Shown here one piece after another: positions 40,094 to 48,635 of a DNA stretch of 52,640 bases (position 1 is the stretch's first letter; each line of letters begins with the position of its first letter). The position numbers and the translations under genes were made by a program. Location of the stretch: assembly GCA_029001845.1 (NCBI GenBank), contig JAREWP010000071.1, positions 1 through 52,640 on the forward strand. Reading direction: 5' to 3'. Below the pieces are notes generated by a model. That model saw only the letters and a program-made list of their open reading frames with translations. It ran no database searches and had not been told where the DNA came from. The stretch comes from Candidatus Magnetocorallium paracelense (GTDB taxonomy: Bacteria > Nitrospirota > Thermodesulfovibrionia > Thermodesulfovibrionales > Magnetobacteriaceae).

Positions 40094-42013
40094 ATGGCTT
40101 ACACAGAGTCAGAGAGAGAATTTAACGAAAGGATGGACGCCAGGCTCGAGTATTTGGAAGAGCTGAACAGGTGGCACATTTTCGCTCTCGACATGGTCGC
40201 CTCTCTGGGAGAACTTCACGAATATTCTAAGGAGAGTCGTAAACCCCCCGAATTATTCGCTTCAACCAGACAATATCTGAAAGGTTTTCTCAATTTCGAA
40301 GCCACTGCCTTTTTGACAGTGGACGACGAAGACTCATCCTTTCAAGTTGCGGACTGCGAACCGATCGAAATGAAGTCCATCGTTCAGGAAGAACTGAATG
40401 AACAGATTTCCAACGGCACATTCGCCTGGGCCCTGAACCAGAATCGCGCAGTCGTTACAAGATCGGAGACATTTGACCACACAATTATTCTTCACGTATT
40501 GGCCACAAAATCGAGAATAAGAGGAATGTTTCTCGGTCTCCTTGAAAACAGAAACAGAATTGTATCGGACACGCATTCAAAACTCCTTTCCATTATCCTC
40601 CAGAATGCTGCCAATGTACTGGAAAGTGATGAACTCTACGAGCTTCTTAACAGAAAAAACCAGGATCTCCAGGAGATGGTTCGAGAAAGGACGCAACATA
40701 TAGAGCATATGTCCTATCACGATGCTCTTACAGGTCTGCCGAACCGTATGCTTTTGAAAGAACGGCTTAGTCTTCACATCGCTCAATCGCGGCGTAACAA
40801 CCAGATACTTGCCGTTATGTTCCTTGATTTGGATCGATTTAATGTTATAAACGAGACAATGGGTCACGATTTTGGAGACCTCCTGCTCAGAGAAGTCGCC
40901 GGAAGATTAAGCGATTCGCTGCGAGACGACGATACGGTAGCCAGACAGGGAGGCGACGACTTTATTATGGTCCTTTCCGGTTTACAATACATTGAGGACA
41001 TCAAAACCATTGCACAGAAAATACTTGACAAGATGTCGGAAGTTTTTATTATAGAAGGCAAGGAGATATTCATAGGCGCCACAATAGGAATCAGTATCTA
41101 CCCCGGTGACGGCGATACAGTGGAAGCTCTTACGAAAAAGGCGGACAGCGCCATGTACAGGGCAAAGGAACAGGGACGTAACAGCTTTCGTTTATATTCC
41201 AATGAGATGGACACGAGAGCTTCCGGCAGGCTGACACTTGAAAATGCTTTAAGAAAAGCCTTGGAAAAAGAGGAGTTTATATTATACTATCAGCCTAAAG
41301 TCGACATAAAAACCGGTATGATTACAGGTATGGAAGCCCTTTTGCGATGGCGTCATACGGAAATGGGTCTTGTTTCTCCTGCTCAGTTCATACCCCTTGC
41401 AGAGGAAACCGGCCTGATCGTACCGATAGGAGAGTGGGTTTTGCACTCTGCCTGCGCGCAAAACAAACGATGGCACAACGAGGGATTCGACAACCTCACG
41501 GTTGCCGTAAATATTTCGGGCAGACAGTTCAGGCACAGCGACTTGTTAAAATCCATAGACACCACCCTCACCTCTACCAACCTCGCTCCGCAGTTCATAG
41601 AAATGGAGCTTACAGAGAGTATCGCCATGCAACATGCCGAACTGACAATTAAAATGCTCAATGAAATTAAGTCAAAGGGCATCAACATAGCAATAGACGA
41701 CTTTGGCACCGGATACTCCTCTTTAAGCTACCTGAAGCGTTTCTCAATAGACACATTGAAGATAGACAGAGCATTTATAAAAGATATCCCCGGTGATGCA
41801 GACGATGCAGCAATCGTAACCGCTGTAATCGCCATGTCCCACAGAATGAATATAAAAGTTGTCGCAGAAGGCGTGGAAGATAAAGAACAGCTCAGTTTCC
41901 TCCGACAATATAACTGTGACCTCCTTCAGGGGTATTATTTCAGCCCTCCTGTAACGGTCGAAAGATTTACGGAAATGCTTAGAAGCGGACAAAAAATGGA
42001 AAAAGAACAATAA
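40094..42013 (+). CDS. GGDEF-EAL protein with N-terminal GAF-like region
   Basis: The 639-residue protein has a GAF-like region (about 30-190) and a coiled helix (NRKNQDLQEMVRERTQHIEH) before the GGDEF domain. The synthase motif is GGDDF at 286-290, with D in place of the usual E, so cyclase activity is uncertain but possible. The EAL domain is intact: EALLRWR at 414-420, AEETGLIVPIGEWVL, then DDFGTGYSSLSYLKRF, IDTLKIDRAFIKDI, and the end VVAEGVEDKEQL and DLLQGYYFSPPV. I expect phosphodiesterase activity on cyclic di-GMP, perhaps regulated through the first two domains. The start is two bases after the HDOD stop. Confidence 0.9.
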   Translation: MAYTESEREFNERMDARLEYLEELNRWHIFALDMVASLGELHEYSKESRKPPELFASTRQYLKGFLNFEATAFLTVDDEDSSFQVADCEPIEMKSIVQEELNEQISNGTFAWALNQNRAVVTRSETFDHTIILHVLATKSRIRGMFLGLLENRNRIVSDTHSKLLSIILQNAANVLESDELYELLNRKNQDLQEMVRERTQHIEHMSYHDALTGLPNRMLLKERLSLHIAQSRRNNQILAVMFLDLDRFNVINETMGHDFGDLLLREVAGRLSDSLRDDDTVARQGGDDFIMVLSGLQYIEDIKTIAQKILDKMSEVFIIEGKEIFIGATIGISIYPGDGDTVEALTKKADSAMYRAKEQGRNSFRLYSNEMDTRASGRLTLENALRKALEKEEFILYYQPKVDIKTGMITGMEALLRWRHTEMGLVSPAQFIPLAEETGLIVPIGEWVLHSACAQNKRWHNEGFDNLTVAVNISGRQFRHSDLLKSIDTTLTSTNLAPQFIEMELTESIAMQHAELTIKMLNEIKSKGINIAIDDFGTGYSSLSYLKRFSIDTLKIDRAFIKDIPGDADDAAIVTAVIAMSHRMNIKVVAEGVEDKEQLSFLRQYNCDLLQGYYFSPPVTVERFTEMLRSGQKMEKEQ

Positions 42014-42021
42014 CTTTTCAA

Positions 42022-42759
42022 ATGAAGGAAAGCGGAAAAAACATTGTACTCCTTCTCTTTACTTTCCTCGCTTTGCTTGTCCTTCTTATCTTTTTCTCTT
42101 CAAACAACCAGACAAAAGACAAAACTATCGAAAAGAAGAAAAAAGTCATAAAAATTTTAGAGGGGAAGAAAAGAAAAAAGGACAGTAACGCCGACAAATC
42201 CTCCAGTGCAAAAAAGAAGGAGTCAAAGTGTAAGTTTTTATACCATAAAGTAGACGATAATATTTCAAGAGTCGTTGAGGATTGCGGAGATAAAAAGGAA
42301 GAGGCCGAGTACATCATTGATTGTGTTACGAACGCTATAGTAGTAAGAGAGAGAACCGATAATCGCGATGTAGACACCCATAACCTCCCATGGTCAAAGC
42401 CTACATATTCACAACAAAAATTTATGGATCAAACCTGTATCACCCATTTCAATGAACCTTACCACTTAACCAGAGAGTATCCCGATAATACCGATTTTAA
42501 AGATCTCTGTGTTTATGAAGGATACAGAATACGTAAGAATATGATCGGCATTGGTGAGAGTTGCACGGGAGACAAAGGAACTTACAATGCCGAGCTGATG
42601 ATCGACTGCTCAACTGTCAAAATTAAAAAAGGTCTTGTAGAGAAGTACATTAAAAAGAAAAAGAAGAAGAAAAGAAAAGATTTAAGGCCGAAAGGATGGA
42701 AAAAACCCGCATCCCATGAAGAATGGCTGATAGAGGAGCTTTGTAAAAAAGAGGAGTAA
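42022..42759 (+). CDS. Lys-rich, Cys-containing anchored protein with internal duplication
   Basis: The 245-residue protein has one N-terminal membrane anchor (IVLLLFTFLALLVLLIFF), then a Lys-rich spacer. Two related units follow: CKFLYHKVDDNISRVVEDCG...IIDC (near 69-107) and CVYEGYRIRKNMIGIGESCT...MIDC (near 162-202). Each has three Cys in the same order, an acidic middle and a closing I/M-I-D-C. The C-terminus is again full of Lys (KKKKKKKRK). With one anchor, the units would be exposed outside the cytoplasm, where the Cys could form disulfides. It is last in the operon after the GGDEF-EAL gene, eight bases away. I know no family; binding to an anionic surface is inference. Confidence 0.75.
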   Translation: MKESGKNIVLLLFTFLALLVLLIFFSSNNQTKDKTIEKKKKVIKILEGKKRKKDSNADKSSSAKKKESKCKFLYHKVDDNISRVVEDCGDKKEEAEYIIDCVTNAIVVRERTDNRDVDTHNLPWSKPTYSQQKFMDQTCITHFNEPYHLTREYPDNTDFKDLCVYEGYRIRKNMIGIGESCTGDKGTYNAELMIDCSTVKIKKGLVEKYIKKKKKKKRKDLRPKGWKKPASHEEWLIEELCKKEE

Positions 42760-42769
42760 CGGATATACC

Positions 42770-44458
42770 TTAATAACTCTTATCGGCACGGCTTATTTCT
42801 ACGGGCTTTTTATCCGCCTTCTCATAATACTCCATAAACCTCTCCACAGCTTTACTCTTTTCTCTGTCTGATTCAAGGTCCGAAATAAAAGGATACGATA
42901 CGGAGCTGTAAAGAAGTCTGGCTGAAATACTAAAGGGGCCTTTGAATCCTGTGATGTTGATCGCATATTTAATATCATCCGACCCCTCTGTAAAATTCTT
43001 GTCCTCAACAGCCGCCCCGTTAACGGCGATGTCCTTGCCGGCATTCTGTTTATCGAAACCTGAAGGAAGCAGTCGGGTATCTTTGAGGTAACCGACTGCA
43101 TTCATTAACGTAAAAGTCACCTTACCGTCCTTCCCTCTCATTAGGGACTCATAAATCTGAACCATATCGGAACGATCTATGATCTCATAATGACTTTCAT
43201 ACAACCCTGAGGCGCTGTTTGTTGTATCACCTGCGATATCTCCGTTAATGTCAGGTTTGCCTGATTCGAAGACGGTGCGGCCGTCTGTATCTGTTACCAT
43301 GAAGTGAATCCAGGCCCTTCTGGAAGGAAAACCGGTAGGAAATTTATGGCCTGCCCTGTTTCTGACTCTCACGGTAATTTCCAACATATCGTTATTGGAG
43401 ACAATATTTTCAATGCTGATATCCCCAGTATTTTGTTTCAGCTGTTTAACGGTTCTGTTGATCGTTTTGTCGAACTTCGACACAGGCAGAGTAATCCCCA
43501 TACTCTCTCTGAAATCTCTGAGTATAGACAATATGAGTATATTACCTCCCACAAAATAGTGCTTACTAAAGGGCTCTCTCTGCGACACAAAGGGAGGTCT
43601 GTTCGATATTTTTACTTTACCTGAGGCGTATGGCATATGACACTCCCTGCAAGATACGTCATTGTCATCCTTACTGTCGCCAAAGCTGCTGTGAGACCAC
43701 TCGAGATAAGTCGTCTGTTCGGGGAATTTTCCCGTTATCTCTCTATTGTCCGAAAATACAGGTGTGTAAAGAGTATGACATGTTGCGCAAAGTTCCGATT
43801 TACCGATATGATCGGAATGTACGGGCGTGTAACCGATGTGATGCTTCATTGGTGTTACTAAGGGGTCCGGATACTGTCCGTATATACTGCGCAATGGCCT
43901 GATACTGTCCATGTCTATTTTAAAATTACCGGAAAAACTGCTTTCCACATATCCGGCATTATCCTTTATCTGATGGCAAAAGGTGCATGACACACCGTCT
44001 TCTGCAACCAGGCCCATAATGGTGTTTTTTTCCAATATACCTTTATCGCCGAAAATATCCGGTACGGCGCGGCTTTTGGCGCCTTCGATATTCGCCATGG
44101 GCCCGTGACAGGCAAGACACTTTTCGTTAATAATATCCTTAAGATTCGGATTTCGCAACATTTCGGAATCCACCTTCGCCTGCCATAAGGGATCACGCAC
44201 GGCATTCGCCATCATGGATGAACTCCAGTCCGATGCGATGGATATATCATTCTTATCCTGATCAGTTATAAAGTCATGACATAATGCGCAGTTACCGGAT
44301 CCTGAAAAGAGTTCCGTATTAAACGTCGTCAGATAGGGTGTTGTCAGTTTATCGTTCCCTGCCATGCAGCCGCATTTAGGTCCCTGCGAATAGCCGGCTG
44401 TAAAAGGTATTACCAATAAAATCAATATAAATACAATAATTCGAGAAAACAGGTTCAT
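42770..44458 (-). CDS. secreted multihaem c-type cytochrome (five CXXCH)
   Basis: The 562-residue protein has a signal peptide (residues 1-25) and five haem-binding motifs: CALCH 57-61, CLACH 114-118, CTFCH 158-162, CATCH 224-228 and CRECH 270-274. The spacing and sequences VSCTFCHQIKD and VSCRECHMPYASG resemble the cytochrome c554/multihaem family of periplasmic or cell-surface carriers. The second half (from 300) has no haem site; it looks beta-rich and includes RVRNRAGHKFPTGFPSRRAW, seen in related proteins. It may be an electron carrier or part of a respiratory complex, not determined here. GGGAGG precedes the ATG at six bases. It converges on the Lys-rich gene, 10 bases away. Confidence 0.92.
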   Translation of the reverse strand: MNLFSRIIVFILILLVIPFTAGYSQGPKCGCMAGNDKLTTPYLTTFNTELFSGSGNCALCHDFITDQDKNDISIASDWSSSMMANAVRDPLWQAKVDSEMLRNPNLKDIINEKCLACHGPMANIEGAKSRAVPDIFGDKGILEKNTIMGLVAEDGVSCTFCHQIKDNAGYVESSFSGNFKIDMDSIRPLRSIYGQYPDPLVTPMKHHIGYTPVHSDHIGKSELCATCHTLYTPVFSDNREITGKFPEQTTYLEWSHSSFGDSKDDNDVSCRECHMPYASGKVKISNRPPFVSQREPFSKHYFVGGNILILSILRDFRESMGITLPVSKFDKTINRTVKQLKQNTGDISIENIVSNNDMLEITVRVRNRAGHKFPTGFPSRRAWIHFMVTDTDGRTVFESGKPDINGDIAGDTTNSASGLYESHYEIIDRSDMVQIYESLMRGKDGKVTFTLMNAVGYLKDTRLLPSGFDKQNAGKDIAVNGAAVEDKNFTEGSDDIKYAINITGFKGPFSISARLLYSSVSYPFISDLESDREKSKAVERFMEYYEKADKKPVEISRADKSY

Positions 44459-44687
44459 TCAGGCCTCCCATTGAGGTGACGATTCAGATGAAAACGAATA
44501 AAATGAAACGACAAAAATGGGGATTACTTCTAATTATGGTTGCTTTAATAAAATTCCCTTATTATATTACCATTTAAAATTGTCTTTGACAACTATCGAA
44601 CTGTAATTTTATAATTTCTTTACTGCCCAATACTTGTTAAATTCAAGGCACTCTTTACTGAATGCTCACAAAGATACGCTGAAAATC

Positions 44688-45383
44688 ATGAATCTGACCT
44701 GTTTACAAGACGATATTGCATTTTGGGATCAATTTGCTCCGTGGTACGATAAATGGGTCTCAAGAGGTGCTTATCACACTCCCCTATTAAGGGAACTCTC
44801 TCAAATGGTAGAACCGCAGTGGCGTATTTTGGATATTGGCGCCGGAACCGGTGCATTATCGATTCCCATACTTTCAATCGGCTGCGACGTCACGGCCCTG
44901 GAACCTTCTGTCGGAATGAGAAGGCTATTTAACAGAAAATGCGAAAAACTGTTTATAGCGGACATCGATTTTATGGAAGAGAAATGGGAGAATCAGGATC
45001 TGAAACATATCCGTCCCTTTGATCTGATAATTGCCTGTAATTCCATCCACCTCACGGAAGGAGGGATAATGGAGGGAATGTCCCGTGTTTTTTCCTCACT
45101 GCCGCAACATGCATGTCTTATAACCGAAGTAAATCAGGGCTTTCCTATAGATTTTAAGAACATCGATAAAATCCAGGACACTCACAACTTCTTATTCATA
45201 AAAAATATCAAAGCAGACAGCAGCTTCATTTTTAAAGACATGGAAGAAGCGCAAAATTTTTCCGATACCTTCGGAATTCCTTTACATATCGATATCTATG
45301 ACGGGATACCTGTACAACGAGACAAAACGGATATTGCCATGATCTGGTGGGAGAGAAAAAGGGGGATTGGACAGAGTGGCTGA
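44688..45383 (+). CDS. SAM-dependent class I methyltransferase
   Basis: I prefer the ATG at 44688 (MNLTCLQDD), giving 231 residues; the frame is open upstream from a TTG at 44634, but that part is not protein-like. The Rossmann core shows FAPWYDKWVSRGAYHTPLLR before motif I, ILDIGAGTGALSIPIL, then VTALEPSVGMRRLF and FDLIIACNSIHLTEGG. These are class I methyltransferase motifs I to IV, with the D/E of ALEPS holding the ribose. The small-molecule substrate cannot be read. No operon partner is nearby; a multihaem cytochrome gene diverges upstream. Strong Shine-Dalgarno sequence is absent. Confidence 0.82.
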   Translation: MNLTCLQDDIAFWDQFAPWYDKWVSRGAYHTPLLRELSQMVEPQWRILDIGAGTGALSIPILSIGCDVTALEPSVGMRRLFNRKCEKLFIADIDFMEEKWENQDLKHIRPFDLIIACNSIHLTEGGIMEGMSRVFSSLPQHACLITEVNQGFPIDFKNIDKIQDTHNFLFIKNIKADSSFIFKDMEEAQNFSDTFGIPLHIDIYDGIPVQRDKTDIAMIWWERKRGIGQSG

Positions 45384-45664
45384 AAAGGGCTTCACCTTTA
45401 CCAGATTTTTTTATCGTTAACAGGATTTATACTTTTCTTTATTACTTGAGCTGTCACAGTAATGGTCATATGGAAAATAGACAATATTAGGAAAGAGAAA
45501 GAGACTCCCGACGACTTTCCTGTTCTGATAATATCGCAAAAAATAACAACTATACTGCCGACGTTGTCAGATACAAAGACATGACCGGTTTATTAAAAAC
45601 AAAAGAGGAGTACACACTCTCCGTACTGCCGGGGATGTCGGCTGCTCTTAGATGAGGAGAAGCA
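45384..45664. other. gap with one possible remnant frame before the Uma2 gene
   Basis: Most of these 281 bases look non-coding. From about 45573 one frame reads DVVRYKDMTGLLKTKEEYTL then SVLPGMSAALR and ends at TGA 45652-45654, nine bases before the Uma2-like ATG. It looks like the tail of a small protein such as an antitoxin, but the N-terminal part is not recognisable. Confidence 0.35.
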
Positions 45665-46213
45665 ATGGAAGCATTTGCAAGAGATTATTTACCACATTAT
45701 ACTTATGACGATTATAAGCATTGGGAAGGTAATTGGGAAATTATAGAGGGAGTCGTTTACGCGATGGCTCCACTCCCTGTTATTAAGCACCAAAGAATAA
45801 GCAGAAATATCAATTATCAGCTTGTTAAATTATTAGAGGGATGCGATACATGTGAAGCAATGCTTCCTGTGGACTGGAAAATATCGGAAGATACGGTTGT
45901 CCAACCCGATAACATGGTTGTATGCGGGGAAACGGACGGTAAATACCTGGACAGACCACCTGTAATGATATTTGAAATCCTCTCGTCATCTACTCGCGAA
46001 AAAGATAAAAATCTAAAATTCAAGCTTTATGAGATGCAAAAAGTGAAATACTATATCATAGTAGATATAGATGCCGGAATTGCAGAGGTATATGAAAATA
46101 TAGAAAACAGATATAAAAAACTCAAAAACGCCGTTAAAGACATAATCTTATTTACCCTCCAAGAGTGTGAAATAAATTTTAATTTTTCATTAATTTGGGA
46201 CAAAACAACGTAA
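45665..46213 (+). CDS. Uma2/DUF820-family PD-(D/E)XK endonuclease-like protein
   Basis: The 182-residue protein matches the Uma2 (DUF820) fold: YTYDDYKHWEGNWEIIEGVV at the start, then KHQRISRNINYQLVKLLEG. The nuclease signature is QPDNMVVC near residue 80 and PPVMIFEILSSSTREKDKN near 98-116, with the late block YYIIVDIDAGIAEVYE. The family is spread in cyanobacteria and anaerobes, often in many copies, and its function is not settled. A GAGGAG ribosome site lies a few bases before the ATG. Any partner gene upstream seems decayed. Confidence 0.85.
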   Translation: MEAFARDYLPHYTYDDYKHWEGNWEIIEGVVYAMAPLPVIKHQRISRNINYQLVKLLEGCDTCEAMLPVDWKISEDTVVQPDNMVVCGETDGKYLDRPPVMIFEILSSSTREKDKNLKFKLYEMQKVKYYIIVDIDAGIAEVYENIENRYKKLKNAVKDIILFTLQECEINFNFSLIWDKTT

Positions 46214-46241
46214 AACACTCGAGCTCAACCCCGGATTCAAC

Positions 46242-46349
46242 ACAGTAGGGGAAGACCTGCGTGTCTGCCCCGGCGGTGACTAACGAACAACGAACAACCG
46301 CATCGGAGTAACGGCACGCGACCGGGGCGAACATACAGGTTCGCCCCTA
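46242..46349. repeat. family F inverted repeat, copy F1
   Basis: The outer arms GTAGGGGAAGACCTGCGTGT and the inverted GGTTCGCCCCTAC, with inner CCCCGG and CCGGGGCGAACATACAGG, are of the widespread GTAGGGGCGAAC...GTTCGCCCCTAC type. The related copy F2 lies at 51401-51495. No coding sequence is involved. The element separates the Uma2 and J-domain genes. Confidence 0.6.
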
Positions 46350-46431
46350 CCAACTATCATGAATAATTTTCATCCTCTGTGGTGACCTGGAGGATCATGG
46401 ACGTTTATTCCGAATACCGATTTCTGATATC

Positions 46432-47403
46432 TCAGGCATTGCCGTCGCGATGATGTCTGAGGATCCAGGAATAGCTCGCATTAATCCTGGCAATGTGATC
46501 TGTCTTCTGCTTTAGTGAGAGTTCGTTAAGGTTGGGATGTTTATCGGGATGATAAATACGGATAAGTTTTTTATAAGTATCCTTTATAACTGCCAGGGAG
46601 TCATCTTTATATACACCAAGAACGTCATACGCATCCGCCCGGTAATCTTCAGGCACTCTGCTTCTTGTCCACTCTAATTCATCTTCCAGCTCGCGCCTGA
46701 TCTTCTCCGCTTTCAGGTATTCGTTTTCAGCTTTTGTCCTGTCCGTCTCCGCCTTTTGCAGCAGCTCATTTAAGTGTTGATATAGTGTAGACAGTTTTTT
46801 AACCTCTTCCTGCTGCATCGTTTCCGCCTTCAAACGTATATATTCGGCGGTTTCACGCTCCGTTCTGGCCTCTACGCTCTCCTTTTCAACCTTCTTATAT
46901 AATTCCGTAAGACTGTAATACTCCTCTACAAGTCTTTTAAGTTCTTCTCTCTGCTGTATTTCACTCTTATGCCGTATCGTTCTTGCCGTATCAAACTCCT
47001 TTTGAGCCATCCTGGACTGCTGTTCTGTCTCTTTATAAACTTCCGTAAGAGTGTTATAGGTCTCAACGAGCCTTTCCATCTCTTCCTTTTGCTTTGCTTC
47101 GCTTTCAATACGGACTTGCTTTGCAGTAAGCCGTTCATTGACAGTCTTTCTATAGGTTTCGTTCGCCTGTTTTAAAAGCCGCTCCATCTCGTTTCTGCTG
47201 TTTTTTACTTTTGCTGCTTCAAGCTCTATAAACACCTTTTTTTTCCACCAGAAATAGAATAGATAAAATATTATTAACAGGTTTATGAGAGAAATCGAAG
47301 ATAACCACAAAGGCAGAAACCGAGATAAAAGGTAGAGCATAAAAGACGATGCAATGATTAGAGGAAATATTTTTATTGACTTGGTGAAATTAGACAATTG
47401 CAT
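46432..47403 (-). CDS. membrane-anchored coiled-coil J-domain protein
   Basis: The 323-residue protein starts with two hydrophobic segments (10-34 and 36-54). Residues 60-250 are a long charged coiled coil in which a 46-residue unit repeats three times exactly end to end: 104-149, 150-195, 196-241, each with the pattern EE-x-x-RLV-E-x-Y-x-x-LTE-x-Y and an R-rich close. A shorter unit lies at 68-103. The C-terminus is a J domain (YDVLGVYKDDSLAVIKDTYK, then HPD at 285-287). J domains recruit and stimulate DnaK-type chaperones, so this protein may place Hsp70 at the membrane by way of a long spacer. No dnaK or grpE is adjacent. Confidence 0.85.
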   Translation of the reverse strand: MQLSNFTKSIKIFPLIIASSFMLYLLSRFLPLWLSSISLINLLIIFYLFYFWWKKKVFIELEAAKVKNSRNEMERLLKQANETYRKTVNERLTAKQVRIESEAKQKEEMERLVETYNTLTEVYKETEQQSRMAQKEFDTARTIRHKSEIQQREELKRLVEEYYSLTELYKKVEKESVEARTERETAEYIRLKAETMQQEEVKKLSTLYQHLNELLQKAETDRTKAENEYLKAEKIRRELEDELEWTRSRVPEDYRADAYDVLGVYKDDSLAVIKDTYKKLIRIYHPDKHPNLNELSLKQKTDHIARINASYSWILRHHRDGNA

Positions 47404-47562
47404 AATCGATACACATCGAATAGTTTAAAGTTTAAATGGAATTGACGTGTTGGCCTGCAAGATGTCCTTATATTTAAAAACAAGTGAGAATATGGTCAGC
47501 TGTAATTGGTGTGCTGTACGTTGCATAGATCATTATATCATAGAGCTGTATTTTGATGGTGC

Positions 47563-47641
47563 AGAATATCGAATAAGGAATGTAGAATCACAACAAAAAA
47601 TTCACCGGCTTTCCGCTTTCATTATTCCCTGTTCGATATTC
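47563..47641. repeat. family E inverted repeat, copy E1
   Basis: Arms AGAATATCGAATAAGGAATG and CATTATTCCCTGTTCGATAT are imperfect inverted repeats, with an AT-rich centre. A second copy, E2, lies at 51218-51304 with the same TTCCTGTTCGATATTCGATA end. The element is in the gap 47404-47842 between the J-domain and DtxR-like genes, which has no gene. Confidence 0.6.
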
Positions 47642-47679
47642 ATTATGAAAGTCCTTTGAAATGTCTAAATAAGTAAATC

Positions 47680-47820
47680 AAAAAATAGCTATCAGCCATC
47701 AGCCATCAGCTAAGGAAAATCAAAGCGCTATGTTAAAAAAAGCGCTCACCTAAAAATGATGCGCAAGTTTTCATGTAAAACGTTGAAAACAGAGAGCTGA
47801 TAGCTGAATGCTGTTTTTAA
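47680..47820. repeat. family C inverted repeat, copy C4
   Basis: The left end AAAAAATAGCTATCAGCCAT and the right end GAGCTGATAGCTGAATGCTG then TTTTT are inverted. The interior differs from C1-C3 (AAGCGCTATG and AGCGCTCACC), so only the ends define it. It lies 23 bases after the stop of the DtxR-like gene and could end the feo operon transcript. Confidence 0.65.
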
Positions 47821-47842
47821 AGAGTGTACGCCTATATTCAAA

Positions 47843-48568
47843 CTACTTCATTCCAAACACCCTACTCATAAAACCTCTTTTATTTCTATGCGACTCGTCA
47901 TGGTCAATTCGGCAATATCTTCCTCCGGACCACACACATATATTGTGTGCAATATCGTCATCAATGGCGATGCTTGAATTTTCGCATTCAACAACAAAGG
48001 TCGGGTATTTCTGATGGAGCCTGATGGCTGCGCCGGGCCTTATCTGCAGACCGTTAAGTCTGTGCAAATGGTGGTCATTGGCGCAATTGATATAAGCGAT
48101 TTTTGCGGATTCACCCACCTCCAGTTCGTTGAGGTGAATAACGGAACTTTCAAATGTTTTTACTGAATGGCGACAGCACTCTCCTTCCGGTATGGCAAGC
48201 CCGTGGGGACACTCTCTGGGGTGTCCGAGCATGATGCATATGCTGTCCACCAACTCATGGGTTACTATGTGTTCGAATTCGCAGGCGCCGTCTTCGATAT
48301 TCCTGCCCATGGCGTCGTAGAGCAGTCTCTCTGCAAGCCTGTGAGCCCTGACAATACTTCTGGCCTGGTTTTCCCCCTTTTCTGTCAGACCCATTTTGCC
48401 GTTGCCTTCATCTATATCCACAAGGGACTCCATAGCCATCGTTCTCACTATATTTTTATCATACTCACTCTTTAACGACTCTTGCAGGTCATTTAAAGAG
48501 TCCTTCCCGTTTTCCTTCATGTACCACAGATTTTCAAGGTATTCATCAATTGTCTTATTATTCTCCAT
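47843..48568 (-). CDS. DtxR/MntR-family metal-dependent regulator fused to FeoA-like domain
   Basis: The 241-residue protein joins an iron-dependent-repressor part to a C-terminal FeoA-like SH3 domain. The N-terminal helix-turn-helix (TIDEYLENLWYMKENGKDSL) precedes the metal-binding domain, EFEHIVTHELVDSICIMLGH then PRECPHGLAIPEGEC, which carries the family His, Glu and Cys ligands. The FeoA part runs about 150-225 (LNELEVGESAKIAYINC then IRPGAAIRLHQKYP). AAGGAG lies about nine bases before the ATG. It follows feoB by 67 bases on the same strand. It probably represses the feo operon at high Fe(II) or Mn(II); the separate small FeoA found in many operons is not present, and this domain may replace it. 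Confidence 0.85.
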   Translation of the reverse strand: MENNKTIDEYLENLWYMKENGKDSLNDLQESLKSEYDKNIVRTMAMESLVDIDEGNGKMGLTEKGENQARSIVRAHRLAERLLYDAMGRNIEDGACEFEHIVTHELVDSICIMLGHPRECPHGLAIPEGECCRHSVKTFESSVIHLNELEVGESAKIAYINCANDHHLHRLNGLQIRPGAAIRLHQKYPTFVVECENSSIAIDDDIAHNICVWSGGRYCRIDHDESHRNKRGFMSRVFGMK

Positions 48569-48635
48569 CTATTAAATCTCCTTTTTGTAAAAACTTGCTG
48601 CAAGATCACAAGGGTATTTTTTTGTATTATTAAGA

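Noticed and set aside
42018-42377. A 119-codon minus-strand ORF rich in Phe and Ser
   Set aside because: It is antisense to the Lys-rich protein, and Lys codons read backwards give Phe and Leu.
47447-47659. A 70-codon ORF in the gap before the DtxR-like gene
   Set aside because: Its second half is inverted repeat E1, the composition is not protein-like, and no ribosome site is present.
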